A DNA stretch of 64,000 nucleotides from CAWAYH01 sp963786195 (GCA_963786195.1 CAWAYH010000006.1:558001-622000); one strand, 5' to 3'. Numbered from the stretch's first letter, positions 19,508-29,841 are shown. Made by a program: numbers and translations. The notes: generated by a model not told the origin, from the sequence alone.

Positions 19508-19573
19508 CGGACAGCTCCTTCGCATGATGCTGGGTCGCTGTCCTTTGAACGGTGGGGTCGCGGATTCTTGCAA

Positions 19574-19631
19574 GGGGTCAGATCTTGTATTTCAACATGC
19601 GAAGCAATGTTGAAATACAAGATCTGACCCC
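19574..19631. repeat. 25-bp perfect inverted repeat
   Basis: Arms of 25 bases starting GGGGTCAGATCTTG (19574-19598 and complement 19607-19631) surround an eight-base loop. The second arm touches the stop codon of the anti-sigma-like gene. The element resembles dispersed REP hairpins that accompany IS200-like REP transposases in many genomes; it could also terminate the upstream transcript. Confidence 0.75.
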
Positions 19632-21138
19632 TTATTTCCTGCTCCAGGTCTGTCCGCCGTCGGCGGTCGCGAACGTCCGGCCATCGCTCGTCGTGACGAC
19701 AGCGGCATTCCCGTCCGTCGCCCGCACGTCCGTCAGATCGACGGCTTCCGGGAACCTGACCCTCTGCCACGTCCCGCCATCCGTCGTGCGCAACACCAGT
19801 CCCGCTCGACCCACGAGCCAGCACACGGTCGAAGACGAAGCGGAACCGGCCGTGAGTGGCAGCGGCACGTCAACGGTCTGCGATTGCCATGTCGATCCAC
19901 CGTCGGTCGTCCGCCCGATTGCCCGCTGACCGACGACGCGCCAGCGGATTGCCGAATCGGGTGAGGGGATATCGAGCGACGGGGCGTCGGCGCGGAACAT
20001 CATGAGCTCGGGCGAAGCCGCGGTGGCTCCCCCTCGGCCCGCGGCGCGCCCGGCATCCCGGACGACAACGGACTCTTGAAGCGCGCCGACCTCAGGCTTG
20101 GCCGGCGGCGCCTGACGCTGACCGCCCGCCGCGGTCTGCGTCTGCGTCGACCGATCCTGCGCCGTCTGAGTCTGCGCCTGGTTCGCCTGATTCACCGGCG
20201 CAGTATTCACTGCCGCCGCGTTCGCGTTCGCTTGCGTTGCATTCGCCGGCGACACGTTCGACTGGATCTGCTGATTGGCCTGGGTCTGCGCCTGCTTCTG
20301 CTCCGGTCGACCCTGGGTCTGGGGCACTGGCGGCGGAGGCGGCGCAGCTGCAGGAGGCGTGGAAATCACAGGAGGCCCGGAAGTCACTTGTCTAGTCTCG
20401 GCGGCGCGCGCCGTCGGTTCGGTCGCCGGCGCGCGGCCGCGTGGCAGGTAGCCCTCCCACGGCCCCGGCGCGATCCTTCGACGCGAGCGCGTCGACCGGT
20501 TTGGCTGCCGGCTTGGTTCCCTCGTTGCCCGCTTTCAGCCGCGCGTCAGCGAAGCGATCGGATTCGGACGACCGCTCGCGGGCGAGTCGATCCCCAAGCG
20601 CTTTTTGCGCTGCGCGCGTCTTCTCTGCTTCTTCATCGGTCGTAACCACGCCGGAGACCTTGCTCTGATCGCGAACGTCCTTCTCCATCGGCGCAGACGG
20701 CGCCGGCGAGCTCTTGCTGTCGGCAACCGCGGCGGGCCTATCCGCTTTCGTTTCCACCGCAACAGGGACACGTTCGTCGATCGAACGAGAGTCGATCGCA
20801 AACCAGAGCGCGCCCGCGACGACGGCGGCGACCGCCGGCGTCGCCCAGACGATCCAGCCTCGGGGTAACCACCAGGCGCCACGGCTGTCCTGCGTCGCTG
20901 CCGCCGGCGTCGATCGAATCATCGCCGCAAGCAGTGCCTGACAGCGGGCGCACGCCGCGACGTGCGCCTCGGCAGACGAACGCTCGGCGCCCGACAGACC
21001 GTTGTCCGCCCAGGCTGCGATGACCTCGGCGTCAAGGCAGGCGCCCGGACCCTTCGCCGGGCCGGCGTTCGCCAGCTTCTGCCGCAGCAGCCGGTCCATT
21101 GTTTGGTCGCGCGTCTGGTCGCGATTCTGACCCTGCAT
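19632..21138 (-). CDS. Zinc-finger anti-sigma-like protein fused to a YCF48-like propeller (one frameshift)
   Basis: N-terminal residues carry a zinc-finger anti-sigma motif (CLDAEVIAAWAD, then EAHVAACARCQALL), followed by a transmembrane helix (IVWATPAVAAVVAGALWFA). Outside the membrane come a charged segment, a Pro-rich stretch, a long Gln/Asn-rich linker and finally YCF48/BNR-like blades (RTTDGGSTWQSQ, LRTTDGGTWQRV, FATADGGQTWSRK). The frame breaks at about 20453, where one extra G separates the two halves; restoring it joins GGYLPRGRAPATEPTARAAE to the linker. The gene lies 19 bases after a sigma factor gene on the same strand. It probably sequesters that sigma factor and senses something outside the membrane. 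Confidence 0.82.
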
Positions 21139-21157
21139 GCCTGTACCTATCTTCCTG

Positions 21158-21985
21158 CTACCTGGAACGTTCCGGCTCGGTTTCCTTGCGCGCCCCGGCA
21201 CTGCTGAGCAACTCCCGAAGGTCGAGCGTGCCCGGATCGGAGGCGACGGACTCGAAGCACCTGGCCACCTCGGCCTCATTGAGGCCGTGCTCGCTTCGCA
21301 GCAGCTGTTCAATGGCCTGTCGCAAGCTCTTGCGCGTTCGCGCCAGCTGACGGGACACGGTCGCCTCATGCTCACCCAGCAGGCGGCCCGTATCAGCCAG
21401 CGTCAGATCCTGACCGTAGTAGCAGCCGAGCCTGAGCCGATCGCGATCGCTGAGCTGTGCGAGCGCGCGCTCCAAAGCGGACTCGACCAGCGACAGATAC
21501 CGCCCCCTGTCCGGGTCCGGACCAGACGGGGCAATCAGCATCGCGGGACCCGCACCCTCATCTTCAATCGGATCCAACCGCCGCTCTGATCGGATGCGGT
21601 CGACGTGACGCTGTGCGAGCACGGCGCGAAGCCACGTGGCCAGACTGCTCCGGCCGTGGAAATAGCGGAACAGCGACTGGCGCTCGCCGTCGCGCTCCTT
21701 CAGGCCGAACAGATCGCCGTAGATCGAATCGGCGATGTCGCGCGCGCCCCCACCAGGCACGAGAGCATCGGCCGATCGATACAGCACAGGACGGAACTCG
21801 AGAACGAAATGCTCCCACGCCGCCTCGTGGCCAAGTGCGCACGCGCACCCCAGCGCCAGATCCTCGAGGTGAAGCGCCGACAGGTAGCGGTCGACATCAG
21901 CGGGGCTCGTCATCCGTCCCGGCGATCCCCGGGCGGCGCTCGCCAGCGAGGCTTCGAGCGCGGCCGCAAACGCCGGCACGGGCAC
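21158..21985 (-). CDS. Sigma-70 family (ECF-like) RNA polymerase sigma factor
   Basis: The protein has the region 2 helix RYFHGRSSLATWLRAVLAQRHVDRIRSERR and the region 4 helix-turn-helix LSDRDRLRLGCYYGQDLTLADTGRLLGEHEATVSRQLARTR. The N-terminal 80 residues (LALGCACALGHEAAWEHFV) are longer than in minimal ECF factors, which is seen in acidobacterial members. A GTG at 21985 is used; the frame extends about 40 bases further to a CTG and the extra residues look family-like, so the true start may be earlier. The partner gene downstream encodes the anti-sigma fusion. Confidence 0.88.
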   Translation of the reverse strand: MPVPAFAAALEASLASAARGSPGRMTSPADVDRYLSALHLEDLALGCACALGHEAAWEHFVLEFRPVLYRSADALVPGGGARDIADSIYGDLFGLKERDGERQSLFRYFHGRSSLATWLRAVLAQRHVDRIRSERRLDPIEDEGAGPAMLIAPSGPDPDRGRYLSLVESALERALAQLSDRDRLRLGCYYGQDLTLADTGRLLGEHEATVSRQLARTRKSLRQAIEQLLRSEHGLNEAEVARCFESVASDPGTLDLRELLSSAGARKETEPERSR

Positions 21986-22077
21986 ACTCCACCGCGTCGC
22001 GCGGGACTTCTCGTAGAGTCGCCTGATCAGTTTTGGATCGATACGTCAATTTTAGCGCGTATTGGCGCGGGAGCCCT

Positions 22078-23508
22078 TTACCAAAGCCCGACGCGTCCCT
22101 TGACGGAGTCGACGAGCTTTGCCGGATCGAAGCCGACACCCAGCCTGAACACGGTCTCGACGTTCCGCACGTCGGCGATCGTGGCGGCGGGGTTGCCGTT
22201 GACGACGAGGAGGTCCGCCTGCTTGCCGACGGCGATGGACCCGATGCGCGCGTCGCGGCCGAGGTACTTCGCGCCGTTCAGCGTCCCGATGGTGATCGCT
22301 TCGAGCGGCGTGAAGCCCGCCTCGACCAGCAGCTCGAGCTGACGCTGGTTCGAGTAGCCGGGGATGACGCCGCCGCCACCCGTCGGATCGGTGCCCGCGA
22401 TGAGCAGGCCGCCCGCTTTCGCGAACGCGCGCTCCATCGCGAGCGCCTTCGGAAACACCTTGAGGTAGTTCGACTCCTTGCTCTGCGACGTCCGGGCGTA
22501 GTTCTTCTCGAACTGCTCCTTCAGCTGCGGCGTCAGCACGTCGAGGCCGGGTGGCAGCGGACGTCCGGGCGTGAAGGTCTCGAAGACCGTCAGCGTCGAA
22601 GTCAGCGCGACGTTCTTCGAGACGAGCTTCTTCACGAGCGCCTTGAACGGCTCGCCGTTCTCGTCCAGCGCAGCGAGGCTCTGCTGACCGCGGCCCTGGC
22701 CAGGGCAGATGTCTGGCTGCTTGTCGGTCACGAAATCGGTGGACGCGAGAAACCCGTGTTCGAGGTTGTCGATCCCCAGGTCGGCCGCTTCCGCGTACGT
22801 CACGGAGCAGAGATGCCCGGTGATCTTCAGGCCGCGCTTGTGCGCTTCATCGATCGACGCGCCGAGCGCCGCGCGCGTGATGTTCATGTAAGCCTTGAAC
22901 GACGTCGCGCCCATCTCCGCCCAATAATTCACCTGCCGCCGGGCATCGTCCGCATCTGTCAGCGCGCGCATCTGGAGGAACTGGTTGGGACCGTTCAGAT
23001 ACGGCGCGGTCGCATCGATTGCGGGACCCGCGGCCTGACCGGCATCGATCAGCCGCTTCATGTTGAAATCCATGAAGCCGTTCACGTTGCCGCCGGTCCG
23101 CATGGTCGTGACGCCGCCGGCGAGATACAGGCGGACGAAGCTCTGACCGAGTTGGCCGTACACCTGCGGGCCCGTCGGATAGTAGAGGTGCTCGTGCACC
23201 ATGACCATCCCGGGCATCACGCTCTTGCCGGCCAGGTCGACGATCTGTGCGCCCTCGGGCGGCTTGATCCTGTCGGTGTCGCCGATCTCGGCGATGTTCG
23301 CGTCGCGGATCACGATCGTCTGCTTCTCACGCACGGGCGCGCCCGTTCCGTCGATGACGCGCGCGTTCGTCAGCGCGACGACCGGGGCGTCGACCCTGAT
23401 GAATTCGCGGACTCCGGTGCTGAACTGCGGGCGCTGCGCCTGGACCACGAAAGACGCCGTCACGACGGACGAGACGACGAGGCAGCGTGTAACGGCCAGT
23501 CTCTCCAC
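22078..23508 (-). CDS. Secreted metal-dependent amidohydrolase
   Basis: The 476-residue protein shows an export sequence (LVVSSVVTASFVVQAQ), ALTNARVIDGTGAP, VMPGMVMVHEHLYY (the metal-binding HxH variant), ITGHLCSVTY, DNLEHGF and AGTDPTGGGG, then GSIAVGKQADLLVVNGNP. These are the ordered metal-site motifs of the imidazolonepropionase-like amidohydrolase group. The first metal motif is HEH rather than HxH with two plain histidines. It hydrolyses an unknown amide or cyclic amide. Its start lies two bases after the stop of the esterase gene upstream, so the two are co-transcribed. No frameshift. Confidence 0.9.
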   Translation of the reverse strand: MERLAVTRCLVVSSVVTASFVVQAQRPQFSTGVREFIRVDAPVVALTNARVIDGTGAPVREKQTIVIRDANIAEIGDTDRIKPPEGAQIVDLAGKSVMPGMVMVHEHLYYPTGPQVYGQLGQSFVRLYLAGGVTTMRTGGNVNGFMDFNMKRLIDAGQAAGPAIDATAPYLNGPNQFLQMRALTDADDARRQVNYWAEMGATSFKAYMNITRAALGASIDEAHKRGLKITGHLCSVTYAEAADLGIDNLEHGFLASTDFVTDKQPDICPGQGRGQQSLAALDENGEPFKALVKKLVSKNVALTSTLTVFETFTPGRPLPPGLDVLTPQLKEQFEKNYARTSQSKESNYLKVFPKALAMERAFAKAGGLLIAGTDPTGGGGVIPGYSNQRQLELLVEAGFTPLEAITIGTLNGAKYLGRDARIGSIAVGKQADLLVVNGNPAATIADVRNVETVFRLGVGFDPAKLVDSVKGRVGLW

Positions 23509-23510
23509 GC

Positions 23511-25243
23511 TCAGTACCTCCAGCTCTTGAGATCCGCGCCCGGCGGCGCCGTCTTCAGCATGCGCTCGACGGCCTTCGGGATGAACATCTGGTGATAGCG
23601 GAGCCGCGAGAGCGCGTTGGGCCTCGTGTGATCGCCGTTCCAGCAGTGCTCGGCGCGATCGCCGTAGTCGACCTCACCTGCGTACGGCGGGTTCTTCGTG
23701 GACTTCAGGAACTCCTCCACGAGGTACACGGCGTTGTTCAAGTAGAAGTTGTCCATGTCGCCGACGTAGATGTGGAGCTTGCCCTCGAGCTTCTTACCGA
23801 GGCCCTTCTGCCAGTCGCGGCGAAGGATATGCGAGAGGTCGTAATTCTCGCGCCAGAACTCCGCAACCGTGCGATCGATGACGCCCGTGCGCTTGTTCCA
23901 GATCGGCTGCGGGTAACCGTCGGCTCCGACCGGCGAATAGACGGCCTCCCAGATGTCCCACTGCTGGCCGGATCGCGTCTTCGTCCCGAGCACGAGCTCG
24001 AGCCGGTTCATCTCCTCGAGCGTCGCGTCCACGTGGCCCAGATAGTCGCGGCGTCCAGGGCGGGTGTCCGCTTCCAGCTGTCGTCCAGGTAGTACGCGTT
24101 CTTGTCCTTGTAGATGTCGACGACCGTGTACGCGCGGAAGTCGATCGGATCGGGGCACGCGATGTAGGCGCCGTTGAAGTCGTCGGGATAGAACATCTGC
24201 GCGGCCATGGCTTCCCAGCCGCCGGTCGATCCGCCGTACATGAAGCGCGCCCACCCCTGCCCGATCGCGCGGTACTTCTTCTCGATGTACGGGAGCAGCT
24301 CTTGCACGATCGCGTCGCCGTACGGTCCGAGGTTCTGCGAATTGACCGCGTACGAGTCGTCGTAATAGGGATTGGCGTGCTGGATCTCGATGACGATCGC
24401 GCGCGGGAATCCGGCCCCCGTCCATTCCTTGTAGAAGTCGTGCGCCGCCTGCTGCTGGATCCGGTTGTAGCCTTCCAGCCTGAACCGCGCCGAGAAGTCC
24501 GGCTTCAGCGTGGGATCCGGCGGCTCCTCTCGAAACCCGCCGAACGTGTACGGAAAGTGGCCGTGGTTGATGAAGAGCGGGTACCGCGCGTCGGGATGCG
24601 AATCCCAGCCCTCGGGCAGGAGCACGTTGGCGCCCAGATACATGGGCCGGCCCCAGAACTTCGTCAGGCGCTCGCTCTGGATGCGCTCGTGCCGGATGTA
24701 CTTCGAGTCCTTCGGCGGCGGAATCGGCGGAATCGTCTGGTCGAGCGTCACATCGATCGTTCCAGCCTGCGGACCGAAGGCCATCTGCCTCGGCGTCGAG
24801 TAGAGATTGCCGGGCGCGCGGGCCCACTGCTGTCCCTCACCACGATCCATCGGCAGCTTCACCGTGTGGCCGTCGCTGCGCTTGAACGTCTCGTACTTGT
24901 GCAGGAACGCCTGCACCGTGTAGGTCCCGGCTGGAATGTCGGTGATGCGGTCGAGCGGGAATCCAAACGCCGAGCCATCGAGAATCACCGGGGTCCCGGG
25001 CTTCCAGCCGTCCACGTCGATCCCGAAGACCGGCTGAGCGGACACGCCATCGCTGACCTGAAATCGGGGCTCGTCGCCGGCCAGCCTCGAGACGATGACA
25101 AGGAGCCGTCCGTCAAGCGCGGCGGCGCCGGCGGACGCCGGCCGCATTACGCGGAAGCGCAGAGGGGAGGGCGATTGCTGAGCGGCCGCGAACGACGCGG
25201 CCAGAGCGCACGCGAACAGCAGCGCGCAAGCGTGACGTTGCAT
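23511..25243 (-). CDS. Secreted alpha/beta-hydrolase esterase (one frameshift), paralogue of the 2.7-kb gene
   Basis: The signal peptide (HACALLFACALAASFAAAQ) is followed by a beta-rich N-domain and an Esterase_D-like catalytic domain: NPYYDDSYAVNSQN, MYGGSTGGWEAM (probable nucleophile Ser), CPDPIDFRAYTVVDIYKDKNAYY. The frame breaks near 24054, consistent with loss of one C in GACCGCCGC; rejoining gives SWKRTPALDRRDYLGHVD. The late block AEHCWNGDHTRPNA contains the likely catalytic His. It shares the IPPIPPP and CPDxxDFR blocks with the 2663 gene. It sits upstream of the amidohydrolase, two bases apart, suggesting a catabolic pair for an ester and amide containing substrate. Confidence 0.85.
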
Positions 25244-25305
25244 GGCGAGCGCAGTGTAGCACCTCTCAGAATCGGCTCGTTCGCCGATAGAACGTCTCGC
25301 TCGCT

Positions 25306-26043
25306 TCATCGTGGGGAAACCGCGCCGAGTTCCTCGAGCGTCGCCGCGGTGCGGAAGTTTGTCACCTCGAGATCGAAGAACGGCTTGCCGTCCTGGGAGA
25401 TCTGGATCCGCGCCGGCCATTTGACGCCATCGGCTTCGACGCTGCCGGACAGGCGCAGCTCCTCGTTCACGTCGCGATCGGCCTGCGGATCGTGGACCGT
25501 CGTCACGAGGCGAACGACACGATTGGATGTGTCCAGGTACAGGTCCACGTCACGGTGACCCTCGCGGTGGACCCGCATCCCCCGGTGGCCGTCGGGATCG
25601 GAAGGAATGCCGGACAGCCGGAACCGCGGATCGCTCAGGGGCGCCAGACGAAGCACATAGTACAGGTAGAACTGATCGCGCTCGTTCATCAGCATCGGGG
25701 GCGGCATCGGCTGATCTTTGCCGCCCACCCGAATCCAGCCGCGGTCGCCGTTGAGAATCAGCATCCGCTTCGAGTCCGGACCCTTCTCGATCTCGAAGGT
25801 CTCGACGGCCGCACGGTCCGGCGGCTGGGTGCGCCATTCGCCTTCGATCCGGATCGTCCGCTCGCCAATGAAGATGCTGGCCTTGCCGTGCCAGCCCAAC
25901 GCGGGACTGCGGGTGAGGTTCTCCGCGCCGCCGGCGGCCGCAAGCGCCGCGGCGAGCAGGTTCCGGGCCGTCTCAGGAGGTGGCTGGCTCGGGATGATGG
26001 TCGCGAGGACCAGGGCGAGGGCGGTTACCGCCGGGGTGCACAT
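25306..26043 (-). CDS. Exported LolA-like protein of unknown function
   Basis: This 245-residue protein begins MCTPAVTALALVLATIIPS, a signal sequence. It continues with LLAAALAAAGGAENLTRSPALGWHGKASIFIGERTIRIEG, a small-domain pattern seen in many acidobacterial secreted proteins, then EGEWRTQPPDRAAVETFE, DLYLDTSNRVVRLVTTV and NEELRLSGSVEADGVKWPARIQIS. The strand pattern resembles the LolA/outer-membrane sorting fold. There is no catalytic signature. It is divergent from the M14-like gene; the 56 bases between them must hold both promoters. Confidence 0.7.
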   Translation of the reverse strand: MCTPAVTALALVLATIIPSQPPPETARNLLAAALAAAGGAENLTRSPALGWHGKASIFIGERTIRIEGEWRTQPPDRAAVETFEIEKGPDSKRMLILNGDRGWIRVGGKDQPMPPPMLMNERDQFYLYYVLRLAPLSDPRFRLSGIPSDPDGHRGMRVHREGHRDVDLYLDTSNRVVRLVTTVHDPQADRDVNEELRLSGSVEADGVKWPARIQISQDGKPFFDLEVTNFRTAATLEELGAVSPR

Positions 26044-26099
26044 ACGTCATTGTCTCCGCTCTCGCACCGGACCTACAATGCGCCTTCTGGAGGATCGCA

Positions 26100-27191
26100 A
26101 TGGCGAGACACCCTGGCTCCAACAGACGTGTGACGGCGATCTCGGGCGTGGCTCTCGTCGGCGGTCTCGTGTTCGCGGCCGGCGCCGACGCACGGCAGGC
26201 GTTCACCGTCGGAGCCGCGACCGCGCAACCGGGGACGATTGTTTCGGGCACGATGACGGTGCCCGCCCAGTCCGGCGATCAGGGCACGACCATTCCGATC
26301 AGCATCATCCACGGCACCAAACCAGGACCCGTGCTCGCGCTCGCGGCGGGGGTGCACGGCCAGGAATACACGCCGATCATCGCGCTGCAGCGGCTGCTCA
26401 AGACGCTCGATCCGAAAACGCTGACCGGCACCGTCATCTTGGTGCACGTGTCGAACATGCCGTCGTTCCTGGCGCGGACGATCTACTACGCGCCCGCCGA
26501 CAACAAGAACCTGAATCGCGTCTTCCCCGGCAACGCCACCGGCACGCTCTCCGAGCGGATCGCGGCCATGCTGACCAAAGAGGTCATCGAGCGCGCCACC
26601 CACGTTGTCGATCTGCATTGTGGTGACGGGAACGAGTCGCTGCGGCCGTACTGGTACTGGATCACGACCGGCGATCCGAAAGTTGCGGACGCCGGGAAGC
26701 AGATGGCGCTCGCCTTCGGGTTGGATCACATCATCGTGGATCGCGAGCGGCCCGTGGACGCGGCCAAGTCGGTCTATCTCTCCAACACGGCCATCACACG
26801 GGGCAAGCCGGCGCTCACGATCGAGTCCGGCGGGATGGCGCGGACCGACGAGGAATCGATCGCGGCCATCGAGCGCGGGATCGCGGGCCTGCTCAGGCAC
26901 CTGGGCATGCGAGCAGAAGGCCCGCCGCCGGTCGCCAGGCCCATCTTCCTCGAGCGCAACGAAGTCGTGCGCGCCGCCGCCACCGGGATCTTCTATCCCG
27001 CGGTCGAGCGCGGCCACACGGTCGCCGAGGGGACGCTCCTCGGCCGGATCACGGACTTCCACGGCAAAGTCCTCGAGGAGATCCGTGCGCCCTTCGCAGG
27101 CGAGATTCTCTACGTCATCGGCACGCCGCCCATCAGCAAGGGCGAGCCGGTGGCCATGGTGGGCATGCTGGGAATGACGAGCCGCCAGTAA
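26100..27191 (+). CDS. Exported succinylglutamate desuccinylase/aspartoacylase family protein (M14-like)
   Basis: The 363-residue product has a signal region (GVALVGGLVFAAGADA). GVHGQEY supplies a zinc-binding His and Glu, and VVDLHCGDGN the third His, with ADNKNLNRVFPG nearby; these match the AstE/AspA family of M14-type carboxypeptidase relatives. The C-terminal 100 residues (ERGHTVAEGTLLGRITDFHGK, APFAGEILYVIG) form the lipoyl/biotin-like beta domain common in this family. It cleaves an amide bond in a small N-acyl amino acid or related compound. Followed convergently by the SPFH gene. Confidence 0.87.
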   Translation: MARHPGSNRRVTAISGVALVGGLVFAAGADARQAFTVGAATAQPGTIVSGTMTVPAQSGDQGTTIPISIIHGTKPGPVLALAAGVHGQEYTPIIALQRLLKTLDPKTLTGTVILVHVSNMPSFLARTIYYAPADNKNLNRVFPGNATGTLSERIAAMLTKEVIERATHVVDLHCGDGNESLRPYWYWITTGDPKVADAGKQMALAFGLDHIIVDRERPVDAAKSVYLSNTAITRGKPALTIESGGMARTDEESIAAIERGIAGLLRHLGMRAEGPPPVARPIFLERNEVVRAAATGIFYPAVERGHTVAEGTLLGRITDFHGKVLEEIRAPFAGEILYVIGTPPISKGEPVAMVGMLGMTSRQ

Positions 27192-27209
27192 CGACGCGCG
27201 CTCGGGCAG

Positions 27210-28011
27210 CTATTCCGCGTCGGGTGGGACCGGAGGAAGCGGCGGCAATTCTGGAGCCGACGCGTCGCGGAGCGGAATCGGCGTGGCGCCAGGCTGCATC
27301 CCGAGCACGAGGGTGTTACCAGGCTGTTGCGCGAGGACCTGCAGCAGGCGGAGCTGCATCAAGGAGGGGCTGCGATCGATCATGGCGGCGGCGTTGGCGA
27401 GGTTGCGGAGCGCCGCGGTCTCGCCCCGCGCCTTCTCGAGCGTCGCCAGTCCTTCCTGACGGGCCTTGACCACCTGGGTGAAGATCTTCTTCAGCTCGCC
27501 AGGGAACGTCAGGTCGCGCAATGCCGCATCCTGCAGGTCGATCCCGATGGCGCGCAGCGCCGGTGACGCCAGCTCCTTGAGCTGCGCGGCCATTTCCGGG
27601 CGACGCCGGAGCAGGTCTTCGATCGGCAGGCTCGAGGCAATCGACCGCAACGCCAGTTGCAGCTCGGTGTGAATCGCCGTCCCGTAGTTCTCGCTTCCCA
27701 GGACCGCCCGCTCTGCCTCTTTGACTTGATACGTTGCGAGGATGCTCGCTTTCACCGCCACCCCGTCAGCGCTGAGCACCTCCTGGCCGGTAATCGCGAC
27801 ACGCGCGGGACGCACGTCGATCTTCCGAATGGACGTGAAGAGCGGCAGATGCCAGTACCAATCCGGGGCCGAGTATCCCGTCGAATCGGCCTCTCCGGAA
27901 CCTCAAGCCTCGCTCGTATTCGAAGACCGTTGTCCTCGCGACGCTCGTCGTCAGCGTCAGTGCGAACAGGACGAATACGAACAACAGGAGCAACGACCAG
28001 AGAGCGCTCAT
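27210..28011 (-). CDS. SPFH/Band 7 membrane protein (slipin-like), one frameshift
   Basis: An N-terminal helix (LWSLLLLFVFVLFALTLT) precedes FEYERGLRFRRGRFDGILGPG, the start of the SPFH domain. Across a break at about 27868, where one extra T is present, the frame continues with DVRPARVAITGQEVLSADGVAVKASILATYQVKEAE and a helical stalk (LALRSIASSLPIEDLL, ETAALRNLANAAAMIDRSPSL). These are stomatin/slipin features. The proteins oligomerise on membranes and scaffold proteases. No NfeD-type partner lies next to it. The frame break is probably an error because both halves are conserved. Confidence 0.85.
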
Positions 28012-28329
28012 GGTTCAGCGGATACGCAGGAAAGTGTTCCGCCCGGGGGAACCACCGGCGCGCCACGGGAGTCCACAACCCGCATGGTGGCTCGCTGGCC
28101 GCGGTTGCCCGCTGGCGCCCTCGGGACGGAACGGATGGGAGTTGAACCCAGATTGACCACGGGGAAGAGCCACGCAGGAACCGAACGCCTACGGCGCGAG
28201 GCCTGCTGCCGTTTCCCCGCGAACAAGCTAGCATGCGCGGGGTGATTCGCCAAGCGCGAACCCCATTAGAATCCGTGGTGTCCGTGTTGTTCGCGGCCTA
28301 CATTGTCCGTGGTATCCGTGGTGGTGGTG
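28012..28329. other. Intergenic region with degenerate repeat near its 3' end
   Basis: This 318-base gap separates the SPFH gene from the FG-GAP/UnbV gene, divergent in orientation. Its last 55 bases (about 28272-28327) repeat TCCGTGGTG-like units four or five times. Apart from that I see no gene, RNA or clear promoter. Confidence 0.5.
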
Positions 28330-29797
28330 ATGAAGTACTCCGCATTGGTCTTGGTTGCCGCCGCGGCCGTGGCCGCCCCGAAATTCGAGCCGGTCCAGCC
28401 GGACCTGCTCGGTACGGGTGGCTCCTTCGTGAACGCCTTTGCCGACGTCGACGGCGACGGCGATCTCGATCTGTTCGTCGGGTTCAACGGCACGCCGAAT
28501 CGCCTGTATCGCAACGACAAGGGCAGGCTCACTGACGTCGCGGCGGCGGCGGGGCGTGGCGGACGCGCGGGCGACCCGCTCGGCGGCCTGGGGCGACGTG
28601 GACGCCGACGGCGACCCGGATCTGATCGTTGGCTTCACGCCGGCCGCGGGATCGCTCCTGCGTCTCTATCGCAACGACCGTGGACGCTTTACCGACATCA
28701 CCACGGATGCCGGATTGCCCGTTCATCTGGGCGCCGTGCGTCAGCCCGCGTGGATCGACTTCGACGCGGACGGCGACCTCGATCTGTTCGTCGCGTTCCG
28801 TGACAAGCCGAACGCCCTCTTTCGCAACGACTCTGGCGCATTCCGTGACGTGGCGGCGGATGCAGGTCTGGCCGATTCGCGGCGCAGCGTCGGCGCCGTC
28901 TGGTTCGACTACGACGAGGACGGCGATCTGGATCTGTACGTCGCCAACATGGACGGCGATGCGAACGGGCTGTTCGAGAACGAGGCCGGACGCTTTACGG
29001 ACGTTGCGGAGGAAGCCGGAGTGGCATGGGGCGGGCGCGCCGCGAAACAAAACACGAACGGGACCGTGCGACCCTGCGCCGCCGACGTCGACAACGACGG
29101 GCACCTCGATCTGTTCACCGCCAACTACGGGCCGAACGGCCTGTTCCTCAACCGCGGCGGCGGCAAGTTCGAGGATGTCTCGGCGGCGTGGGGCATCGCG
29201 ATCGACGCGCGGTACGACGCGTGCGCGTTCTCGGACTTCGACCACGATGGCCGGCTGGACCTGTACGTCAACGGCACGGTGACCGGTGGAACGAGCTACC
29301 GCGATCATCTGTTCCGGAACACCGGATCGACGTTCGAGGACGTCACGCCGGAGAACATCCGCGCGCTCCAGGCGGACCACGGGGTCGCATGGGGAGACGT
29401 CGACGGCGACGGCGCTCAGGATCTCGCGCTGACGGGCTCGCGGCCGGACGGCATGCATTTCGTGCTGCGGAATGTGTTGGCGCCTGCCGACGCCCGGCGA
29501 TCGCTGCGCGTCCGGGTCGTGGACGGCCGAGGCCGCGCGACCCGCGCCGGTGCGGAGGTGCGACTCTATGCCGCGGGTACTCGCCGCCTGCTGGGGACGC
29601 GTCTGGTGGACACGGGGTCCGGGTACGACGCGCAGAACGACATGCCGTCCCACTTCGGGCTCGCCGAGGCTCGCCGGGTCGATGTCGAGGTGATCTGGCC
29701 GGCCGCAGGAACACGCACGCCGGTGTCGATGAAGAACGTGCAGCCGCGCGGGCAGGTCGTGGACGTGCGCGTGGGGGATCGCGCTCCGCGGAAGTAG
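28330..29797 (+). CDS. Exported FG-GAP/VCBS repeat protein with ASPIC/UnbV C-terminus (one frameshift)
   Basis: After a signal peptide (KYSALVLVAAAAVAAP), at least six FG-GAP-type repeats carry the calcium-like loop DxDGDGDLDLFVG: FADVDGDGDLDLFVGFN, WGDVDADGDPDLIVGF, WIDFDADGDLDLFVAF, WFDYDEDGDLDLYVAN, AADVDNDGHLDLFTAN, FSDFDHDGRLDLYVN and WGDVDGDGAQDLALTG. The C-terminus (SLRVRVVDGRGRATRAGAEVRLYAAG, DVEVIWPAAGTRTPVSMKNV) is ASPIC/UnbV. Such proteins form secreted beta-propellers of unknown binding specificity. One extra G near 28556 breaks the frame between repeats one and two. Confidence 0.87.
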
Positions 29798-29841
29798 CGG
29801 AGGGCGCGGATCTGCCGCGGCCTCCGCTCCCTCCGTCGGCC

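Noticed and set aside
18221..19627. A long plus-strand frame over the DUF4139 gene
   Set aside because: Shadow with biased composition; DUF4139 motifs are on the minus strand with a good ribosome site.
22033..23595. A 520-codon frame antisense to the amidohydrolase
   Set aside because: No family motif, and the amidohydrolase motifs on the other strand are complete.
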